Shown: positions 46,809 through 58,432 of the stretch, piece by piece
How positions within the stretch are numbered: position 1 is the stretch's first letter
Layout: each line of letters begins with the position of its first letter
From: Ochotona curzoniae
Lineage: Eukaryota > Chordata > Mammalia > Lagomorpha > Ochotonidae
Assembly: GCF_017591425.1 (NCBI RefSeq)
Contig: NW_024464918.1
Span: forward strand, 22,348,001 to 22,412,000
Direction of reading: 5' to 3'
DNA: 64,000 nt
Program-made: the position numbers and the translations under genes
The notes under the pieces: model-generated
Told to the model about the DNA's origin: nothing
What the model saw: the letters and a program-made list of their open reading frames with translations, nothing else
Database searches by the model: none

Positions 46809-47195
46809 ATGGCCTCGGGTCGAAGGGGCTGGGATAGTTCCCACGAGGATGACCTGCCCGTGTACCTGGCCCGGCCGGGCACTACCGACCAGGTCCCGCG
46901 GCAGAAGTACGGCGGCATGTTCTGCAACGTGGAAGGCGCCTTCGAGAGCAAGACGCTGGATTTTGATGCCTTGAGCGTGGGGCAGAGGGGCGCCAAAACG
47001 CCCCGGAGCGGCCAGGGCAGCAGCCGCGGCTCGGGGAACCGGCCCGCAGTGGAGGTGGACACCCCGCGCAGGGGTCAAGGCCGGGAGGAGAACCGTGAGC
47101 CCGCGCCGGCGCCCGCCTCACCCGCGCCCGCTGGGGTGGAGATCCGGAGCGCCACCGGCAAGGAGGTGTTGCAGAATCTCGGTCCCAAGGACAAG
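46809..47195 (+). CDS. DPYSL3: DPYSL3 (CRMP4) long isoform, first coding exon
   Basis: This encodes the long-form N-terminus of collapsin response mediator protein 4 (also TUC-4/ULIP1), a cytosolic phosphoprotein of developing neurons that regulates cytoskeleton and neurite growth. The exon gives 129 residues starting MASGRRGWDSSHEDD. The segment PRQKYGGMFCNVEGAF (residues 30-45) followed by SKTLDFD (47-53) is the hallmark shared by the long forms of CRMP1, 2 and 4. The C-terminal end GVEIRSATGKEVLQNLGPKDK (109-129) is DPYSL3-specific. The ATG is in a strong context (ACCATGG), and the exon closes in phase 0 at AAG|GTAAGG. Residues 60-108 are low-complexity (Gly/Ser/Arg, then a Pro/Ala repeat) with TP/SP sites at T64, T85 and S104 that could be phosphorylated. 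From memory the human segment is 127 residues, and the extra two here lie in the PAPAPASPAPA run. The dihydropyrimidinase-like body is in exons outside the window. The identification is secure; the functional statements come from the family. Confidence 0.95.
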
Positions 47196-47201
47196 GTAAG
47201 G
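47196..47201 (+). other. DPYSL3: Splice donor of DPYSL3 long-isoform exon 1
   Basis: AAG|GTAAGG is a near-consensus donor that falls exactly at the end of the known long-form segment (…GPKDK), after a complete codon. Reading on past it gives a stop about 30 bases later, which supports splicing here. Confidence 0.93.
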
Positions 47202-48944
47202 GGACCCGGGTCTCTTCTTTGCCTGCCCTAGTTTCCTCCTTCAGCCCTGACCGCCATGGCCACGCGCAACTTTTCTTCTGCTCACTTTGCAAGGGGGTGG
47301 GGGAGTAGAAGGAGGAAAAAGGCATCCGCAGCTAGGACAGCTTGACCTCCTAACGGGGACCCCAGACTCGCATTTGTCCCAGTTGCAGCATCTTGGACAC
47401 AGCGCAAGGGTGCATGCTCCCCACCCCCACCCCCCTCAGCCTTGAGCCACCGCGTCCCTACCCCTGCGTCTCTGTCTCACGCCTGGGCCATCTCTCTGGG
47501 TGGGTGTGTCAGCCCAGCCCGGGAAGTCTGAGGTGATTTCCAGGCTTACTCTGTCTTGGCCCTGCTTTGGCCCTGGATGAAAACCCTGTCACCAGGGCAG
47601 AGGGCAGACACATGCCAGGAAAATGGGATCATTTGCATAGTGTTGGGATGAAAAGAACAGGATGGGTGGTCTCTCTTCTCGCTCCTGAAACTTTTGGGTG
47701 TGGAGCCATTGGACTGAATGCCCAAATCTCCGTTCCTCGCTTGGGTACTAGCTCGGCGTTTCACATCTGTGTTTGCAAAGAGTGTATTTGTGTACATAGC
47801 TTGGCACGAGACTGGGTATCACAGGAATCCAGCTGTTCCACAAGAATATTGTTCTTTTTTTTTTTTTTTTTGAATAGACGAGGGTATTAAGGGTGCACAT
47901 TAAACTAGCTGGAGCTGCCAGTTCCCTGCTGTTTTTACTGTGTGCCAAAGCCAGTGTCTTGTGAATATGTGTTTTTAAGGCAGTCATGTCACACTGCACT
48001 TGCTACAGGGATGGCACTGAAATCCGGCTTGCCCTGAGTTATGTCCTTATTTTGTAGAAAATCAGAGCCACAGTTCAAAAGACCCAGGGCCTGAGCAGGG
48101 CTGGATGATTCAAAGTTCCCACTGGGCTCTTGGGTTGAGGAACAATAGTCATTAGCTGCCCTCACCCTTGCCTAGGTCATGGCTGCTGAATCCATTGGCA
48201 TGTATTATTCTGTCCTAATACCATCATGAATAATAACCTGAAATGGAAATGTCTGCCTCGGAACAATTACAATTGATGCTTATCCAGAGTTTGGTTGTTT
48301 TTCCATGAACACGCAGTGAGCCTGTGAAAGGACAGCCTTTCTCTCCACTTGTGGTTTGATTTCTGAAAGTTTGAAATGAACTTTGAATAAACTACCCATG
48401 CCAGCAGGAACCGCGAGTCCTGAAGTGAGCGCTGTTTCAGGCTTTATTCACAAAGGCACACCAGTGACCCTTGCAATCACTCCTCTCGTTGAGATTTTTC
48501 ACACCATCCTGGTCCCGTATAACGGTCCCTCCCGGTCTTTGGATCTGAGCTGATTAATATGGAAATGTTCCCTTCCTGAGAGCAGTGATGGAAAAGGTCG
48601 GTAACCATTGCTATGAGTCAGTGCTACTCCCTGTAGTGAAACGCCACTGATGTAAGCCAGATAATATGCCTGGTTTGCAAAATCAAAGGATGGTAACTGA
48701 AGAAAGGCAGAATGTTCCTCCTTAAAACCCAGCAATTCTCCGATTTTCTTCCCTTTTGCAAACCCTGTACTTTCGGGTCCTAATTGAAAAATAATAATAC
48801 AGCTTAAGCATCAGCAAGATTCCTAGGGCTACATGATTGTAAGTTGGAGCTTGCTGTCAGCCTCATCTGTGCTATGGTATTATCTCTAATTGGGTTGAAT
48901 CACATTGCTAGAGGAGCCCACAGGGGTTATCTAGAGCCATATTT
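47202..48944 (+). other. DPYSL3: DPYSL3 intron 1, 5' part
   Basis: CpG-rich sequence fades by about 47250, followed by unique intronic DNA. A poly-T run lies at about 47854-47870. No second coding exon or short-isoform first exon (starting MSYQGKK in the family) was recognised. Antisense frames overlapping the exon are GC-rich shadows. Confidence 0.6.
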
Positions 48945-49035
48945 GATGGCCAGTTCCTTGAGAATAGGATTGTGTGGACTTCTCTCTGTGGCTGGAGTTC
49001 CGAGCACATGGGAAGTGGTCAGTAATAGTTTGAGA
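48945..49035 (+). mobile_element. L2 LINE 3'-end fragment
   Basis: 'gatggccagttccttgagaataggattgtgtggac' and 'agttccgagcacatgggaagtggtcagtaata' resemble the extreme 3' end of L2 in sense orientation. It is short and diverged. Confidence 0.45.
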
Positions 49036-49669
49036 CCTTAAGCCCCCTTGGTTAAGCCAGAGGTGCAGCCAGATCATTTGGCCTTTCACTAAAATACTGC
49101 CATTGTCAGTGAGTTCACTGCCTCATGAAGCAAGTTTGGAACAACTTAGAACCATATCTTGTAGCTTCCCCAAATTACTCTTGGGTCTAAGCTCTGAAGA
49201 GAGATGAGTAAATATGTTTATTTTGTTTTTAGATATTTGAATGCTTTTAAATATATGGCTCTTGTATCTGCCAGGAAATGCTGATTTCTGCCATAGTAAC
49301 AAACAGCTCCTACATCTCAGTGGCTAATTCAAACAACAGTTTATGTCTTGTTCCTGTAACTTGCCTTACATGTGTCAGAAAGGGCACCCTGGTTGTCATT
49401 GCCCCTCAGAGGCCTAGACTGATGAAGGCTCCTTCAGTCCATAGGAGTATTGGGAAAAGTCATGTGGCAAGTTGTATGCAGATTCTTCAACTCGGTCGCT
49501 GAAATGATGAGTGTGGTGTGTGCTTGTGTCTCATTGGCCAAAGCGAGTCACAAGCCTGCGCTTCATTTCATTGGAGAGGTACAATCCTGCCATGATCTTG
49601 TCAGGCAACACACATTTGGATAATACCTCTAATATCTCTTTCAGAGCTGCTGGGGAGAAACCAGGCCCT

Positions 49670-49790
49670 ATCCTTACTTCTCTGTTAGCCTGTAACTCAG
49701 CCTCTTTGTACCTCAGTTTCCTTTCCTGCCAAGTGAGATTAGTGCTGAATATTTTGCATATAATAAGTACTGAGAGCACAATAATTATTA
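49670..49790 (+). mobile_element. MIR SINE relic
   Basis: 'ctgtaactcagcctctttgtacctcagtttcctttcctgccaagtgagattagtgc' and 'atattttgcatataataagtac' match the MIR core and tail order. Confidence 0.6.
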
Positions 49791-52129
49791 CTATTAACTC
49801 TTCAATTTTTGCTGCCTTTTATATGTTTGAGAGTAATTGTCACATTCTCCCTAACTCCTTTATTCTTGCAGTTCTGACTGACTTTTCAGAGTATTACTGT
49901 TTTGTAAACATTCTTCTAAAAATGGTGCTCCAGATGGGATATGGCTGCAAAGTGCGTTAGGCTACTTAATTTTCTGGATTTGTGCACCACGTATGCTTAT
50001 GTAGTGCGAGATTATACCTGCTATCCTTATGGCCTTCTGTTATCCTTATAGTAAACGCCCTGTCACTCAAGCTTTAAGGAACTTTTCCATGTAAGCTGTT
50101 CAGGTCTGGGTGTCCTCATTCTATGCTGCTACGATATTGAATGTAACATGCAACGTAAAGATAATAAAACTTCACTGCAACATTTTATTTCTCTTCTCTT
50201 TACAATATCCATCAGTCTGTTAGCTCATCTTTCTATTGTATCATATAAGAGCTTTAAAGCTTAATTCTGGGATACAGCGCTCCCTCCTCCAGTTTTAAAC
50301 CATCTATATCTGCATCGTTTATTGTAAATACTAGTTTTTTTTTCCTTTGTGTCCTAAGAAACATTTTTTTCCTACACAGAGAAAGATTCTACAGAGGCAG
50401 TGTTTAGCCACAAGTCACGTGGATAATAAAAGGGAAAAGCCAGAACCCTGACTGATTTTTCTGATCCAGAATCTACAACTTTCCAGTTTGGGAGGTTGCT
50501 TCCTTACGTTAGTTCAGCCAACCTGACCATTGCTTCGCTTCCGATGTTAATAGAATGTGGGGACAGACCAATCTTCTCTGCCTTACCTACAGACACTCCC
50601 CTTCGTCTGGCCATCCCATTGTTTAGGGAAGCTTTGAGTTCTGCCGTTCAACCTTTGAGAACATTTGCTATAAAAATAGGAACCTTCCAAGTTGAATGTG
50701 ACACCATCGAAAGAGATTTTCTTGTGAAAAATGTCTTGAAAAGATTAAAAGGTGCATTGTCTCCAGTACACCTGATTTTTTGCCTCTCGTCTTAAGGAAA
50801 TAGGTTTAATGAAGAGGTTACATAAGTGGATGGCAGAACACATGTGGGAAAATGTCTTGGGTTGTATGCTAAATGCCAAGTTCCAGGTTTGAGGTATTAG
50901 GTATTACTGGGACTAATATTGTGGTTTTGAACAAATTGTTAAATGAAGTGTTTAGTCTTCTTATGATAGGGATTCATACTTCCAGAACTTTCCACGGTAG
51001 ACTCACACAACGTTTTGTTTATAATTTTTGATCCTAAGTGCCTAGAGGAGCCATACTAACTGAAAAGTAAATATTTGTTCACCATTTCCCAAGATGCTTT
51101 TCCATGCACACCAAATTTTGCTAGCGGCGGAGAACTCTGTAGGAGGAGGGTACTGATAACATTTGGTTGGCCAAGAGCGAAGAACATTGTAAGGACTTCA
51201 TCCAAAGAAAGCTTAAGTACTGACATGCAATTGATGTGGGTTTATTGACATCTCCCCATTGGGAGCATTTCTTGTGCAATATATTTTGTTTGTAAAATGG
51301 ACAGGGTATCTGGGTGGAGAGGGAGAGAATTCAAAAGCAATAAGATGTGACTTTAACTTCTTACTTTTTTTCTTTTTCTTGGTCCTAGGCTAAAATTTCC
51401 TAAGTTACTACAACAAGTCAGCATGGTATTTCTTACACTTACAATGAAACACAGCTGGGGATAGAATTCTGGGGTTAGAAAGGCCTCTCTTAGTTATGAG
51501 AACCCAAAACCTGAAGTATAAATATGTTTTTTAAGACCTCGCTGACAAATGTTTGTACATAGACTAGGGAAAAAAAAAAGGTTTCTGCTTACCTGGCTTG
51601 CAGACCACACTTGAATCACAGCGTGTATTTCCTTACCCAAACTTGGAAGTGTTTGAAATCACAGAGCTTTGGTTTAATTTGACAGTCAGCATGCAAGGAA
51701 CATAAAAATGTGCCTTGTAAGTAATGGTGGGATTGGCAGAGTTCCCTCAAAGTAATGGTCCCCAGAGACTGGGTGGTGCTGACAGTTCTTGGAAGTAATG
51801 TTTGAAAGAGCCAGAGCCCTGCCCGGGATGACTTCTGTCGGGCCTCCTGTAGCCGGTGCTCTGGGTGATTAATTTCCACTGGGCAGGATTCCTCCAAATG
51901 TGTTCCGGTGAGACTGGGGATGAAGCTCCCTAAGAATAGGAGATTGTACCACGTGACTGCAGACTCAGCCCTCCTTTGCTCTGGAGAAGGCAGAAGGTCC
52001 TTTTAGGTGTGTAAGCACTTTTTAAATTAAGCTTCTAGGAAAAAGTAATGTTTAAATATATCTGAACTCTTACTGCGCCATCGAAGTACAATGAGAAGAG
52101 TCAGAAAAAGCTAAACACTTGGATAAAGT
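49791..52129 (+). other. DPYSL3: DPYSL3 intron 1, unassigned stretch
   Basis: No exon, repeat family or regulatory site was recognised. A 99-residue frame at 50496-50795 and a 93-residue minus frame at 51616-51897 have no known motif. Confidence 0.4.
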
Positions 52130-52235
52130 ATGAGCCATCTCAGTTACCCGACCCGACTCTTTCACCTGCTGTGCAGCCTGGGAAAGTCCCTGACTTCTCT
52201 CTGAGTTTCCTCCTTTCTGATCACTGTGGTCATGG
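52130..52235 (+). mobile_element. MIR SINE relic
   Basis: 'gactctttcacctgctgtgcagcctgggaaagtccctgacttctctctgagtttcctcctttctg' is the MIR core order. It is diverged. Confidence 0.55.
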
Positions 52236-52275
52236 TCTATAAACGCTCTTGGTTGTACATCACTACTCAAATTTT

Positions 52276-52601
52276 TTTTAAAGATTTATTTATTTATTAT
52301 TTGAAAGTTAGACATACAGAGGGGAGGAGAGGCAGAGAAGATCTTCTGTCTGCTGATTCTCTCCCCAAGTGGCCACATCAGCCAGAGCTGCGCCGATATG
52401 AAGCCAGGAGCCTGGAGGCTCTTCCGGGTTTCCCATGAAGGTGCAGGGTCTTAAGGCTCTGGGCCGTCCTGGACTGCTTTCCCAGGCCACAAGCAGGGAG
52501 CTGGTTGGGAAGTGGGACCACTGGGACATGAACAGGTACCCATATGGGATCCTGGTGTGTGCAAGGCAAGGACTTTCGCCACTAGGCTACCATGCTGGGC
52601 C
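52276..52601 (-). mobile_element. Young C-type SINE, minus strand, in intron 1
   Basis: AAAGATTTATTTATTTATTATTTG through AGAAGATCTTCTGTCTGC, TTTCCCAGGCCACAAGCAGG and CATATGGGATCCTGGTG to the head complement (ACTAGGCTACCATGCTGGGCC). A duplication ACTCAAATTTTT / ACCCAAATTTTT flanks it. Confidence 0.93.
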
Positions 52602-53699
52602 ACCCAAATTTTTGAATGTGTCATATGTGTGTGTTTATCTGTGTATATATAATATATATATAACACACTAACAAACTCTGTTAGAATGGACCTCTAAGTT
52701 AAAAAAAGTCAAGTATAAAAATGTGTGTCCTAAAAAAATTGTAATATAAATCCTACTCTTCCCTCTCTTGGACCCAGTGACTTGTCTTGCTTACCAGCTG
52801 GATGAATGCTTGGACTTTTGGGGGTTTCTGTGTAACCAAGGAGAGAAGAATATGTTGTTCTGATAATATATTGATTAATAAGATCATCATCAGTTTGAGA
52901 TCTTCAGGGATATATGCTCTTTATTTTTAGCACTTTCTAGGAGAAAGGTTCAAAATTGTTGGAGATTTGAGATGCTGCGTTAGGCTTGGTCATGCTTGAT
53001 GCCCCAACTGCTCGTTTTATAAGCAAATGTTTTGGGTAAAGTCACTGGAGCATGCTGAAAGAATATTGTAAAATAATCATGAGTCTTCAAATCTCCCTTC
53101 ACCCCTAATTTTTCTTTATTCATTTATTATAAGCTTTTTCTTAGACTCCAGGCATGTAGGTACACAATCAAAAGCAAGTGTCAGAAAAAAAAAGAAACCA
53201 GACAAACCATGCAGATAAACAACAGGAAAACAAACTCTAGCTCCTCATGATCTCTCAGGAACAATCACCACTCACCTGACATTGTGTTTATTTCTTCTCT
53301 TTGTGTGTCTGTGTGGTATGTTGTGTGTACGCATGTGTTACACAGTGCACTTAAACAATCCACAGAAAGATGCAGTAGTCCTGTCTTTGAACTTTTTTTC
53401 TCACTTCAATGGTCTGAATGTTTATGACCTTCCCGAAGGTGGGGTCAGGAGGTGGGGCTTTGTGGGCTGAGTGGGTAGAGACCTCAGAAATGGAACTTCA
53501 CAAAAGGTGCTTTGCTGCTCTCCCGTGTGAGAACACACCAATGGTGCTCTCCAGCCAGCAGGTGGGCCTTCACCCACACTCAACCCACCCTAGTATCAGA
53601 CTTCTCAGCTTTCAGAGCTGCAAGACACAAATTTCTATTGTGATAAGTCAGCTACTGTGGGATATTTTGTTATAAGCCCCCCAAATAGTAAGATAGCAC
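52602..53699 (+). other. DPYSL3: DPYSL3 intron 1, unassigned stretch
   Basis: A short alternating GT then TATATA tract lies near 52625-52663. No exon or repeat family was recognised otherwise. Confidence 0.4.
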
Positions 53700-54035
53700 T
53701 TGAAAAAGAGTGTGATAAATTTTATTGCTTAGGGCAGTTTTAAGCTTATAGCAAAGTTAAATAGGAAATTCGAGGCACCCCCATACATCCTGTGCCCCGT
53801 ATGTGTACAACATCTGTCACTACCATCATGTACCAGTGTGGTACATGCACTGAATTGATTCAAGTGTCACTGACGTGTAAGCATCACCCAGAATGTTAGG
53901 GGGTCATTCTTTGAGCTAATACCGATGATATGTGTCTACTGTTGAAGTGTCCTGCAGAGGAGTGTCACTGTCCTAGGGATGCTCTGGCATTTTTGGGATT
54001 TATTCCCTGGTTCATAAGCTCTTTAAAATTGTTTA
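53700..54035 (-). mobile_element. Old L1 3'-UTR relic, minus strand
   Basis: 'ttttattgcttagggcagttttaagcttatagcaaagtta', 'cccccatacatcctgtgccccgtatg' and 'accagtgtggtacatgcactgaattgattc' follow a known old L1 3'-UTR order in reverse. Heavily decayed. Confidence 0.45.
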
Positions 54036-54325
54036 TTGGAACAGATTTGAACTGCTAAGAGCCAGTTGGGATGCGTGAATCCTGTCTTGGGTACCTGACT
54101 TTGCATACTGGCTTCCCTCTAGATTCCATTTTCCAGTGCACACCTTCAGAGGCAGTTGTTTTCTCATGACGTTGGGCCTCTGCCCTCATGCTGGAGGTCT
54201 GAATTGCTTCCTGCCTCCTGACTTTTACCTGGCCCAACCACAGCTGTTGCAAGCATCTTGGAAGTGAACCAGTGGCTGTCTCTCGGTCCGTCTCTTGGTC
54301 TCTCAAATCAGAAACAAATCGCAAT
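54036..54325 (+). mobile_element. Degenerate C-type SINE, plus strand
   Basis: Only the right half is clear: 'gcttcctgcctcctgacttttacctggcccaaccacagctgttgcaagcatcttggaagtgaaccagtggctgtctctcgg' and a 'tctctcaaatcag' tail. The left half is poorly recognisable. Confidence 0.6.
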
Positions 54326-54329
54326 TTTT

Positions 54330-55483
54330 AATCTCCAAGAATTTGGGGATTTCCTAGGTTTTATTCTATGATTGATTTCTGGTATAATTCCTTTCTTCTG
54401 ACAGTAGGCACTGTATGATTTCTGTTTTGTTAAATCTTGTAGGATGTGTTTGATGGCCCAGAACATGGCCTCTTTGGTGAGTCTTCCTTATGAGCCTCGG
54501 AGGAATATGTAACCGGATGTTGCTGGATGGTGTTATCTGTAAAGGCCCATTATATCTCATTGTTTTATAGTGCTGTTCAGTTCAATTATGTCCTTACTGC
54601 TTCTCTGTCTGCTGAATATGCCCATTTGTAATAGAAAGATGTTAAAGTCTTCATCTGTGATGGTGGTTTGACTTCTCGGTGGAGTTCTAGCAGTTTTCAC
54701 TTCGTGTGTTTTGATGCCTCTGTTAGGCACATGACCACCAAGCACAGTTACATCTGCTTGGAGTATTGACCTCTTTGTCATGTGATTCCCTGCTTACCTC
54801 CCAATAACTTCCCTTGCTTTGACATTGGTTCTGCATGGAATTAACAGAGCCACTTGTAATTGTTTTTGTTCTGATTGCATGGTTGCAGACTGTATCTTCC
54901 CTCATCCCTTTACTTTGACTTTTACATGTCTTTATATTTATAGTGGATTCCTCTTGTCAACAGACATTTGGATCTTGCTTTTTGATCCCAATCTAGTACA
55001 TACTATTTTGATATTTTTTAGAACAGCAACATTTAATTTTATTGTAGTTGCATTAATAATTTTATTGTTTTCTTTATTTGTCTTCTTTGTGTTTGTTCCT
55101 GTTTTGTCTTCCATATGTTTTTTTGTCTTTTGATATTTTGGATTTAGCATTTTACATGATTTCACTTGCTCCTCTTTCTTGGCATATCGATTACACTTGA
55201 GTTTTTACTTTTTCAGTGATTGTCATAATATTTACAATATATGTTTAAAACTGATTAAAGTTCACATTCAAAGAACAGTTAACCTTTTCATGGTTAGTAC
55301 AATACCACGTAACAACAGAATATTCTTAATTCCTTCCTTCCATTCTTTGTATCATTGTTTTTATCATTTCAGTTACACACATACACACACACACACACGC
55401 ATACATAATACATAGCTACCATTAAATACATGGCTACCATCAAATACATGGCTGCCATTATAATTTGTGCAAATTATTTCTTT
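54330..55483 (-). mobile_element. Old L1 block, minus strand (part 1)
   Basis: On the plus strand: 'cagttcaattatgtccttactgcttctctgtctgctgaatatg', 'aatagaaagatgttaaagtcttcatctgtgatggtggtttgac', 'tttcacttcgtgtgttttgatgcctctgttaggcacatgacc', 'ggagtattgacctctttgtcatg'. This matches reverse-complement L1 endonuclease/ORF2 sequence of old mammalian L1s. A (CA)n run sits at 55376-55398. No intact frame remains. Confidence 0.8.
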
Positions 55484-55811
55484 CTTTTTTTTAGGATTTA
55501 TTTATTTATTTATTTTTTGCAAAGGCAGATATACAGACAGAAGGAGAAACGTAGAGAAAGATCTTCCATCTATTGGTTCACTCCCCAAATGGCTGCAATG
55601 GCCGGAGCTTTGCCAGTCTGAAGCCAGGAGCCAGGAGCTTTTCTAGGTCTCCCATGCAGGTGCAGGGTCCCAAAGCCTTTCTCTACTGCTTTCCTAGGCC
55701 ACAAGCAGGGAGCTGGAAGGGAAATGGAGTGACTGGGATGCAAACTGACATCCCTATGGGGTCCCGGAAGATGCAAGGCGAGGATTAAGCCACCAAGCTA
55801 CGCACTGGGCC
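55484..55811 (-). mobile_element. C-type SINE nested in old L1, minus strand
   Basis: This complete copy (TTTATTTATTTATTTTTTGC to CCAAGCTACGCACTGGGCC) sits inside the L1 block. It is flanked by AAATTATTTCTT and AAATTATTATTTCTT. Confidence 0.92.
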
Positions 55812-56455
55812 TAAATTATTATTTCTTAGATCTACTACGAAGACAAATAATTTTGAAAATTTCATCCTTGCTTGCTTATTTTCTAATATCTCTTGTTTCT
55901 TCATTTAGATGTAAACTGGTGATCCATGTAATTTTCCATCTTTTCAGAGAACTTTTTTCTTGTAAAGCTGATATACTGGGAACAAGTCCTCTCAGTTTTT
56001 ACTTGAGCAAGTAATTATGTCTCCTTCATTTTTGAAAGTTACTTTTTAAGATGTATCACTCCTCTCTTCTGGTTTCAGAGAGCAAGCCTGCTGCAGTTCT
56101 GACCTTGCTTTCCTTTAGGTGAGGTATGTCTTTCCTCTGGATTTTGTCAAGGTGTTTTTCTTTGTTTTTGGTGTTCAGGAGTTTGCATGTGATGTGCCCA
56201 AGTATTTTGGCCTGTGTCCTACTTGCAGTTCTCTGGGCAGCTGTTCTTCCGGATCTGTGGTTTGATATCTGCCACTGATTTGAGGAAATTCTCACTTATT
56301 ATTCCTCCAAATGTAGTTTTTTTTTTTTTTCCTTTCCTTGGTCTCTTCTTGGGATTTCCATTATGTTCAGATTATACCTTTAGTAGTTGTCCCACCGTTC
56401 TGGGGGCATTCTGAAACTTTATTAAGTTTTAGCTTTCCAAAGTTTTACAGTATGT
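55812..56455 (-). mobile_element. Old L1 block, minus strand (part 2)
   Basis: 'tttttggtgttcaggagtttgcatgtgatgtgcccaagtattttgg', 'gatttgaggaaattctcacttattattcctccaaatgtag' and 'gatttccattatgttcagattatacctttagtagttgtcccaccg' are reverse-complement old L1 5'/ORF1-side sequence. Confidence 0.75.
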
Positions 56456-56459
56456 TTGT

Positions 56460-56700
56460 TTTCAAGACAGAGAGACGTCTTTCACTGTTTGATTCACTTC
56501 TCCAATGCTCCTGCAGATGGGGCTGGACCTGCCTGACATTGCGAGCCAGGTCTCAGCCTTATGTGGGGAGAGCAGGGACCCAAGTGCTTGGCATTACCTG
56601 CTGCCTGCTGGGACTGGAAGCAGAGATGGGTCATGAACTTTTGGCATGGAATTACGGCATCCCAAATGTTGTCATAGCTTTTGTGCTAAATACCTCCCCT
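56460..56700 (-). mobile_element. Older lagomorph SINE within L1 block
   Basis: 'gggacccaagtgcttggcattacctgctgcctgctgggactggaagcagag' and 'tacggcatcccaaatgttgtcatagc' match the older body type in reverse. It breaks the L1 sequence a second time. Confidence 0.65.
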
Positions 56701-56960
56701 TCTCTGTTTTTGGTTTCCTCCTTGCTTTTTGAGTATTGGGATTTTTTTTAATTGATGTATTTGGAATCAGATATTCTTCAACCATGTCTAGTCTACTGAT
56801 GAGCTCACCAAAAGCTTTCTACAATTTTTTGTGCAGGGCTTTTGATCTCCAGTATTCCTCATGGGTTCGTAGAATTTCTGTCGGATTACTTTAGCGACAA
56901 AACCTAGAAAAGAAACTGAGTCTTGGATATCTGATTCAGGTGTCTGTAAGTGATACAATG
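56701..56960 (-). mobile_element. Old L1 block, minus strand (part 3)
   Basis: 'catgtctagtctactgatgagctcaccaaaagc' and 'ggcttttgatctccagtattcctcatggg' continue the reverse L1 5'-side match. It is weaker than parts 1 and 2. Confidence 0.5.
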
Positions 56961-57904
56961 AGATGTGAACATAATTCAGATTTTGGCTGAGGGACTCTCT
57001 TGCTTTCTGTCACTACCCTGGTTTCTGCTGAAGTGGCAGTTAAGCCTTGATGCTGGAGAGGAACCAGAATCTGGAATTGATTCAACAAAGAAAATTATCC
57101 AAGGTAAAATTCCTCATAGCAGAAATTTCTACAAAGTGAGAACATAAAACTCAAAGAAGAAAAATAGAAAAGCAGAATGGGACCCTAGAATCTGAAATAG
57201 AAAGAATGAGGAATTAGGAGACCCCAGAAAGAGACTGGAGATGAAAGAGGGGTGTGGAGGGACCCAGACAATTGTCACAATGTGCCCTGCCTGTCTTATG
57301 AATATATTTTTTGACTACTATGTCTGGCGGGTAGGTCAGGCCGATTCAAAGGCGTCTGCTAAGAGCAGATAGTATTTGAAGGATAGTGGTAGGATAGGGC
57401 TCAGATCCAAGATCCAAGTTCACGTGACATTGGAGCACACATTGCTATGCCGGATGATCTCCATCAAAGGCAGAACCACTTGGTTTGTTTCCAAGACTAA
57501 ATGATGTCTAAAGAGAAAAGATGCAGTACTTAGGGGAGTTGCAAGAGGGTTTAGAGAGGGGCTTTATTGCTCTATTATTTCCACATCCTGCCACTTAGAA
57601 ATAAATAAAACAGTTAAATGGAAAATTGCGTGAGAAACGGATATTAGTGGGAAGGAAAAATATATTGTTGATGAATGATAATACTTCACAGAATTGGTAG
57701 CCAGGGAAGACTATGAAGAAATAATGTTTTTCTCCTATACATCACCTGGAGAAGTCAAGAACCATATAGTTTTTCTTGTGGGTCAGGCAAAATAGGAAAT
57801 TCAAAATAGGTGCGAGGTGTTTGAAACGAAGGTGATTTATCTAGTGGCGCATACTGTCAGATAAGAGTTGGCAAATAAAGAATAGATGTGTATCAGTGAT
57901 CTAG
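56961..57904 (+). other. DPYSL3: DPYSL3 intron 1, unassigned stretch
   Basis: No exon or repeat family was recognised. The part 57150-57260 is purine-rich. Confidence 0.4.
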
Positions 57905-58125
57905 AATGGAAACCAAATTTTCCATAGTGAGCTAGATAGTATTTTAGGCTTTGTGACTTATGGGTGCCTATTCTAACTACTCAACTCTGCACAGCAAAAG
58001 CAGATGCAGACAACAGGTCAGTGGATGGGTGCTACTGTGTGGTAATGAAGCTATATTTAGAAAAATGAGCGGTGTGCCGGATTTGGTTTGTGACATTGTT
58101 TGTCAGTCTCTGGTCTTGCAGACAA
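57905..58125 (+). mobile_element. hAT-type nonautonomous DNA transposon relic
   Basis: 'agctagatagtattttaggctttgtgacttatggg', 'ctaactactcaactctgcacagcaaaagcagatgcagac' and 'gtgccggatttggtttgtgac' follow the internal order of a common mammalian hAT-Charlie-related element. The terminal repeats are lost or unrecognisable. Subfamily not assigned. Confidence 0.6.
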
Positions 58126-58147
58126 CAAATGGGGAAAGGAGCAGGTG

Positions 58148-58432
58148 TTTGGTGCCATGGTTAAGATGTTACTTGGGATGCCCATGTCCCAGAGGATCTC
58201 GGTTTGGGTTGCAGCTCTGACTCTGGCCAACTTCCTGCTGATGTGCATGTGGGGATACAACAGATAAAGACCTGAGTCCCTGTGTCCCTGCCACCCATGT
58301 AGGAGACCTGACTAGAGTTTCAGGCTGCTGCCTGTGGCCTGGCTCAGTCCTGTCTGATGCAGGCATTTGGTGCACTGAGTCATCCCATGAAAGATCTCTG
58401 TTAGTCTCTCTTCCTTAAATAAAACAAAACCA
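58148..58432 (+). mobile_element. Older C-type SINE, plus strand
   Basis: GTGTTTGGTGCCATGGTTAAG, GGGATGCCCATGTCCCAGAGG, GGTTTGGGTTGCAGCTCTGAC and GTAGGAGACCTGACTAGAG lead to a TTCCTTAAATAAAAC tail followed by a C-run. Confidence 0.8.

Noticed and set aside
46650..47325. Antisense open frames of 120-147 residues across DPYSL3 exon 1
   Set aside because: They are opposite a conserved coding exon in very GC-rich DNA, where stop codons are rare on all frames. They have no known motif.
54938..55165. Lysine/asparagine-rich minus-strand frame
   Set aside because: It falls inside the old antisense L1 block and is a fragment of decayed L1 coding sequence.
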